This document shows, piece after piece, positions 61,463 through 64,000 of a stretch of 64,000 bases of DNA. The notes under the pieces are model-generated. The model was given only the letters and a program-made list of their open reading frames with translations, did not search any database and was not told the DNA's origin. The first letter of the stretch is position 1; each line of letters opens with the position of its first letter. Origin of the DNA: Pararhodobacter sp. (GTDB taxonomy: Bacteria > Pseudomonadota > Alphaproteobacteria > Rhodobacterales > Rhodobacteraceae); NCBI RefSeq assembly GCF_034676545.1, contig NZ_JAUCBZ010000015.1, positions 3,069,001 through 3,133,000 on the forward strand, written 5' to 3'. Position numbers and translations under genes: made by a program.

Positions 61463-62340
61463 CCGGCCGGTGTCGCTTGCAGGGCGCGGACACCCGTTTG
61501 CCCGACAATATCAGCCCACTCGGTGGCATACCCCTGATCCAGCCGCGCAAATTCGCGCAGCGCCCAGGCGGGCAAAGGTGCCTCGGTGTTTGGGGGCTGT
61601 GACAGGCCATAATGCGCGCCAAAGCTCGCGACCACACGCCGCAAGTGCCCGAAGCTTGCGGGCGGATTGGCGGCGCAATACCGCTGCAACCGCAGTTGCA
61701 CTTGCGCGGACAAGCCCCGCGCCGCGATCCGCAACAAGCCCGCGGGGGGCGCGTTGGTCACCGGTCCGGCCATCAGCGACAGGATCCGCGGCCACTGGCT
61801 CTCAAAGTCTTCGTGCCGCCACACGACCAGCCGCGCCTGTGGTATCTGACGCCGGATCGTGCGCACCAACTGCGCCCAGGGCAGCGTGTCGCCGCCAAGA
61901 TGGGACAAACGCTCCGCCAAAGCCTCGGGTGCGTCAGGCAGCACGGCGGGCAGGAACCCCGAGGCGCTGCGGATCGCCAGCAACAGCGTCACCTCGCAGC
62001 GCGAAAACAAGGTGCCAAGCCCGTGCAGCCGACGCGCGACGTCCCGCACATAGAACCCCTCAGGGGTCAGAATATCGGATGCCGCGCCCAGCAAACCGGG
62101 GGCGCTGACCGACAGCCAGCGACGGGCACCTGACGCCCCCAGCCCGCGCAACACGGACTCTTCGCGGGTTTTGGGGTCGGCCTTTGGGTCGTCCAAAGCC
62201 GCGGAAATCGCCTGTAGAAAGGCGTCAGGCGCGGGTGCACACAGGCCATTCGCGGCAAAATGCGCACGGTTTTCCGCCATCCATGCGGCGATCACCTCAT
62301 CATCGGTGCCCTGTGCGCCAAGATGAAGGATCAACCGCAT
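61459..62340 (-). CDS. Sulfotransferase-like protein with altered P-loop
   Basis: The 293-residue protein begins MRLILHLGAQGTDDEVIAAW, which aligns by eye with the sulfotransferase start LHIGxHKTGTT but lacks the Lys and the Thr pair. A central LLAIRSASGFLPAVLPD resembles the family 3'-phosphate region. It follows the TPR gene of a cellulose-type operon, so a polysaccharide-linked role is possible. Whether it binds PAPS is doubtful. ATG at 62340, 11 bases after the TPR gene stop. Confidence 0.65.
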   Translation of the reverse strand: MRLILHLGAQGTDDEVIAAWMAENRAHFAANGLCAPAPDAFLQAISAALDDPKADPKTREESVLRGLGASGARRWLSVSAPGLLGAASDILTPEGFYVRDVARRLHGLGTLFSRCEVTLLLAIRSASGFLPAVLPDAPEALAERLSHLGGDTLPWAQLVRTIRRQIPQARLVVWRHEDFESQWPRILSLMAGPVTNAPPAGLLRIAARGLSAQVQLRLQRYCAANPPASFGHLRRVVASFGAHYGLSQPPNTEAPLPAWALREFARLDQGYATEWADIVGQTGVRALQATPAG

Positions 62341-62351
62341 GCACCGGGCGC

Positions 62352-63848
62352 CTAGCCGCCGCTCATGATGCCGCGCAACGACGCAATCGCGCCGCGCGTC
62401 TCATCAGTCGCCAACTCGCCGTGCAACCGTGTAAATTCGGCCATCGCTTCATTGTTCTGGCCATTGTTCATATAGGCGTAGGCCCGCAGCATCGCCAGAT
62501 CGCGACGCAAAGACCCGTTGATCTGCTCCAACGCCGTCAGATAGGCAATCGACTGTTGATAGTCGCGTTGATGATAGGCCCGCACGCCGCGCTGATCGAG
62601 GATCGTCGATTCGACCTCGAGTCGCTGTTGCTGCGTCAGGTTGGTGCTGGCTGCAATCCGCGCGCCATCCTCGGTCATGTTCATCGCCAAATAGGCCAGA
62701 ATCATGCCGAAACGGCTGTCGCGCGGCACGTCGCCACCCAGTCCCGCGCCGCTTTGTGCGGTGGTGGTGAAGCCGGACAAGGCCTCGCCGGCGCGGTCCA
62801 GATTATAGGCGCACCATGAGCGTTCATACAGGATCTCGATCGACTGCGGATTGGTCGAGGCCGCCAGACAGCCCGCCCAGTTGCCGCGCTCCTTGAGCGC
62901 GCGCGTCTGGGCCAAGCGGCTGTCGCCGCGCAATGGCAGGCTGCCGCTCCGCGCGGCGGGCGAGGACACCGCCGCAACCGGGGCCGATGGGGCCTCGGTG
63001 CGCGCCGGGGCGGGTGCGGTGGTCGCGGCCTGGCGTGCCGGTGCGCGCGCCGTTGCCGATGTCGATGCCGATCCGCCGCGCCCGGCCCGCAAGCGGGCTT
63101 CGAGTTGGTTCAAGCGTTCGGCATTGGCGCCGCTGGCCTGACGCGCGACGTCAAACAACGCGGTGATTTCCGCCAACGATGCGATATTGTTGGCCTTTTC
63201 CAGCGTCGGTTGCACATCCGAAATCCGCGTGCACGAGGTCAGGACGCCCCGGTATGTGCCCAGTGCATTTTGCGTCTGGTCCGAAAGCTCATAAAGCTCT
63301 GCCATCCGCCAGGCGTTGTTGATCCGGTCGCAGCGCATCAACGCCGGGGTCCGGCGCGCGGCGGCGACAGCGGCCGAAACATCGCGGCGCGCGTAGGCCT
63401 CGTCAAAGGCGGCCTGCGATTCATTGGTTTCCAACACGCGCAGCATCTCGGCATCGGGCGACCAGCCGGGCACCCGGCTCCGCGCCTGATCAATCAAGAC
63501 CCGCGCCCCGGCAAAGTCATTGCGCTCGATGCGCGCCCAGATCGGCGCCACATCCACCGAGGCAACCGCGCTCGAGGCCATGGCCCGCAGCTGGTTCACA
63601 TCCCCCGGCGGCGTCCACCGCGGAAACTCGGCGCGAAGACGGCGCATTTCGGCCTGAACCGAGCGCTGGTCGTCGTGATCGAGATAGTAGATCAAGGCGC
63701 GCAGATCCTCGGCCCCCGGTTCGGCACTTTGCGCAAGACCGGGTGAGGGCACAACGGCCCCGAGGGCAATCACGACCGCCAGCGTTTTGGCACAGGCCCG
63801 CAAACCATGCCGCGAGTTCAAGGGGTTGTTCATCAGATTGGCACGCAT
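62352..63848 (-). CDS. Periplasmic TPR-type protein of a cellulose-like operon
   Basis: The 498-residue protein has a signal peptide (about 1-40, ending GLAQ), an Ala/Arg-rich helical solenoid (LRALIYYLDHDDQRSVQAEMRRL and further TPR-like pairs), an Ala/Pro-rich linker near residues 255-300 and a second helical half. I use the ATG at 63848 because AGGTGA is seven bases upstream; an internal ATG at 63833 lacks a site. It overlaps the end of the GH8 gene. It resembles the TPR part of BcsC without the barrel, so it may guide polymer export (inference). Confidence 0.75.
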   Translation of the reverse strand: MRANLMNNPLNSRHGLRACAKTLAVVIALGAVVPSPGLAQSAEPGAEDLRALIYYLDHDDQRSVQAEMRRLRAEFPRWTPPGDVNQLRAMASSAVASVDVAPIWARIERNDFAGARVLIDQARSRVPGWSPDAEMLRVLETNESQAAFDEAYARRDVSAAVAAARRTPALMRCDRINNAWRMAELYELSDQTQNALGTYRGVLTSCTRISDVQPTLEKANNIASLAEITALFDVARQASGANAERLNQLEARLRAGRGGSASTSATARAPARQAATTAPAPARTEAPSAPVAAVSSPAARSGSLPLRGDSRLAQTRALKERGNWAGCLAASTNPQSIEILYERSWCAYNLDRAGEALSGFTTTAQSGAGLGGDVPRDSRFGMILAYLAMNMTEDGARIAASTNLTQQQRLEVESTILDQRGVRAYHQRDYQQSIAYLTALEQINGSLRRDLAMLRAYAYMNNGQNNEAMAEFTRLHGELATDETRGAIASLRGIMSGG

Positions 63849-64000
63849 TCTGGGGTCACCTGATTGGCGGCAATCATCGCGAACATCTGCAATGTTGCCG
63901 GGTAATAGGGTTGAGTCGGATCGAATGGCGGCATCAACGAGCCAAATTGTCCGGCGCTGCCCGCGCAGGAAATCAGCGCCGCCAGCGCCCGGTAGCCGGG
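63833..64000 (-). CDS. bcsZ: C-terminal end of a GH8-type endoglucanase, start outside window
   Basis: Only 55 codons are visible, ending PYYPATLQMFAMIAANQVTPECVPI. The pattern YYPATL followed by a helix and a Cys-Val-Pro end matches the end of family 8 endoglucanases of cellulose synthesis operons (BcsZ). Its stop overlaps the TPR gene start region (TGATG with an internal ATG). The call rests on a short segment and operon logic. Confidence 0.65.
   Translation of the reverse strand, partial: PGYRALAALISCAGSAGQFGSLMPPFDPTQPYYPATLQMFAMIAANQVTPECVPI

Overview
The window is high-GC alphaproteobacterial chromosome, almost certainly from the family Rhodobacteraceae (Rhodobacterales). The grounds are a SAM/SAH-type riboswitch directly upstream of metK (a class described mainly from Rhodobacterales), the irr/fabA/fabB/fabI neighbourhood, DUF1467 next to methylmalonyl-CoA epimerase, rluD divergent from a DUF6476 gene, and a class II type AroA. 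Gene content is mostly housekeeping, with accessory genes placed between conserved operon members.

Region 1 (1-14.7 kb, minus strand) is the distal half of the division and cell-wall cluster, transcribed murD, rarD, ftsW, murG, murC, two small membrane proteins, murB, ddl, ftsQ, ftsA, ftsZ, lpxC (cut by the window edge). Many junctions are start/stop overlaps. Two tRNA-Asp genes follow (14.6-15.3 kb). Region 2 (15.4-20.6 kb, minus) carries phospholipid genes pssA and psd, then cmk, a small membrane protein, aroA and a lone acyltransferase domain.

Region 3 (20.8-28.4 kb) is the most unusual. It has a LysE-type exporter and an rpoH sigma-32 gene broken by one in-frame TAG. It also has a JmjC/cupin oxygenase and a pair of Tat-exported proteins built from a Thr-Asp-Ser-Asp repeat (17 copies in one, 4 in the lipoprotein partner). 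These are followed by rluD, DUF6476 and a LuxR-type regulator. Region 4 (28.7-40.2 kb) contains trmB, metK with its riboswitch, and the conserved series miaB, phoH, ybeY, corC, lnt, metK. That series is interrupted twice: by an OmpA/lipoprotein pair, and by an opposite-strand PiuC-type hydroxylase operon.

Region 5 (40.3-47.7 kb) has rlmJ, the iron regulator irr, fabA, fabB and fabI, a periplasmic beta-propeller protein, and the iron exporter mbfA preceded by an apparent Irr box. Region 6 (47.7-64 kb) has a tetR/acyl-CoA ligase/enoyl-CoA hydratase operon, a polyamine ABC transporter (potF, potG, potH, potI), and an MFS/SAF-domain dehydrogenase operon of unknown substrate. It continues with pcaD, a nitroreductase, mce, a response regulator, a sulfotransferase-like protein, and the tail of a cellulose-type operon (GH8 endoglucanase and TPR protein).

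Two dispersed intergenic repeat families recur through the window. One is a short palindrome with arms GGTGCGTGC and GCACGCACC. The other is an element with a core resembling CTTGCCAAAAATACTC or CAAATATCCTGGGGG, usually with a G-rich/C-rich hairpin. They explain most of the longer non-coding gaps.
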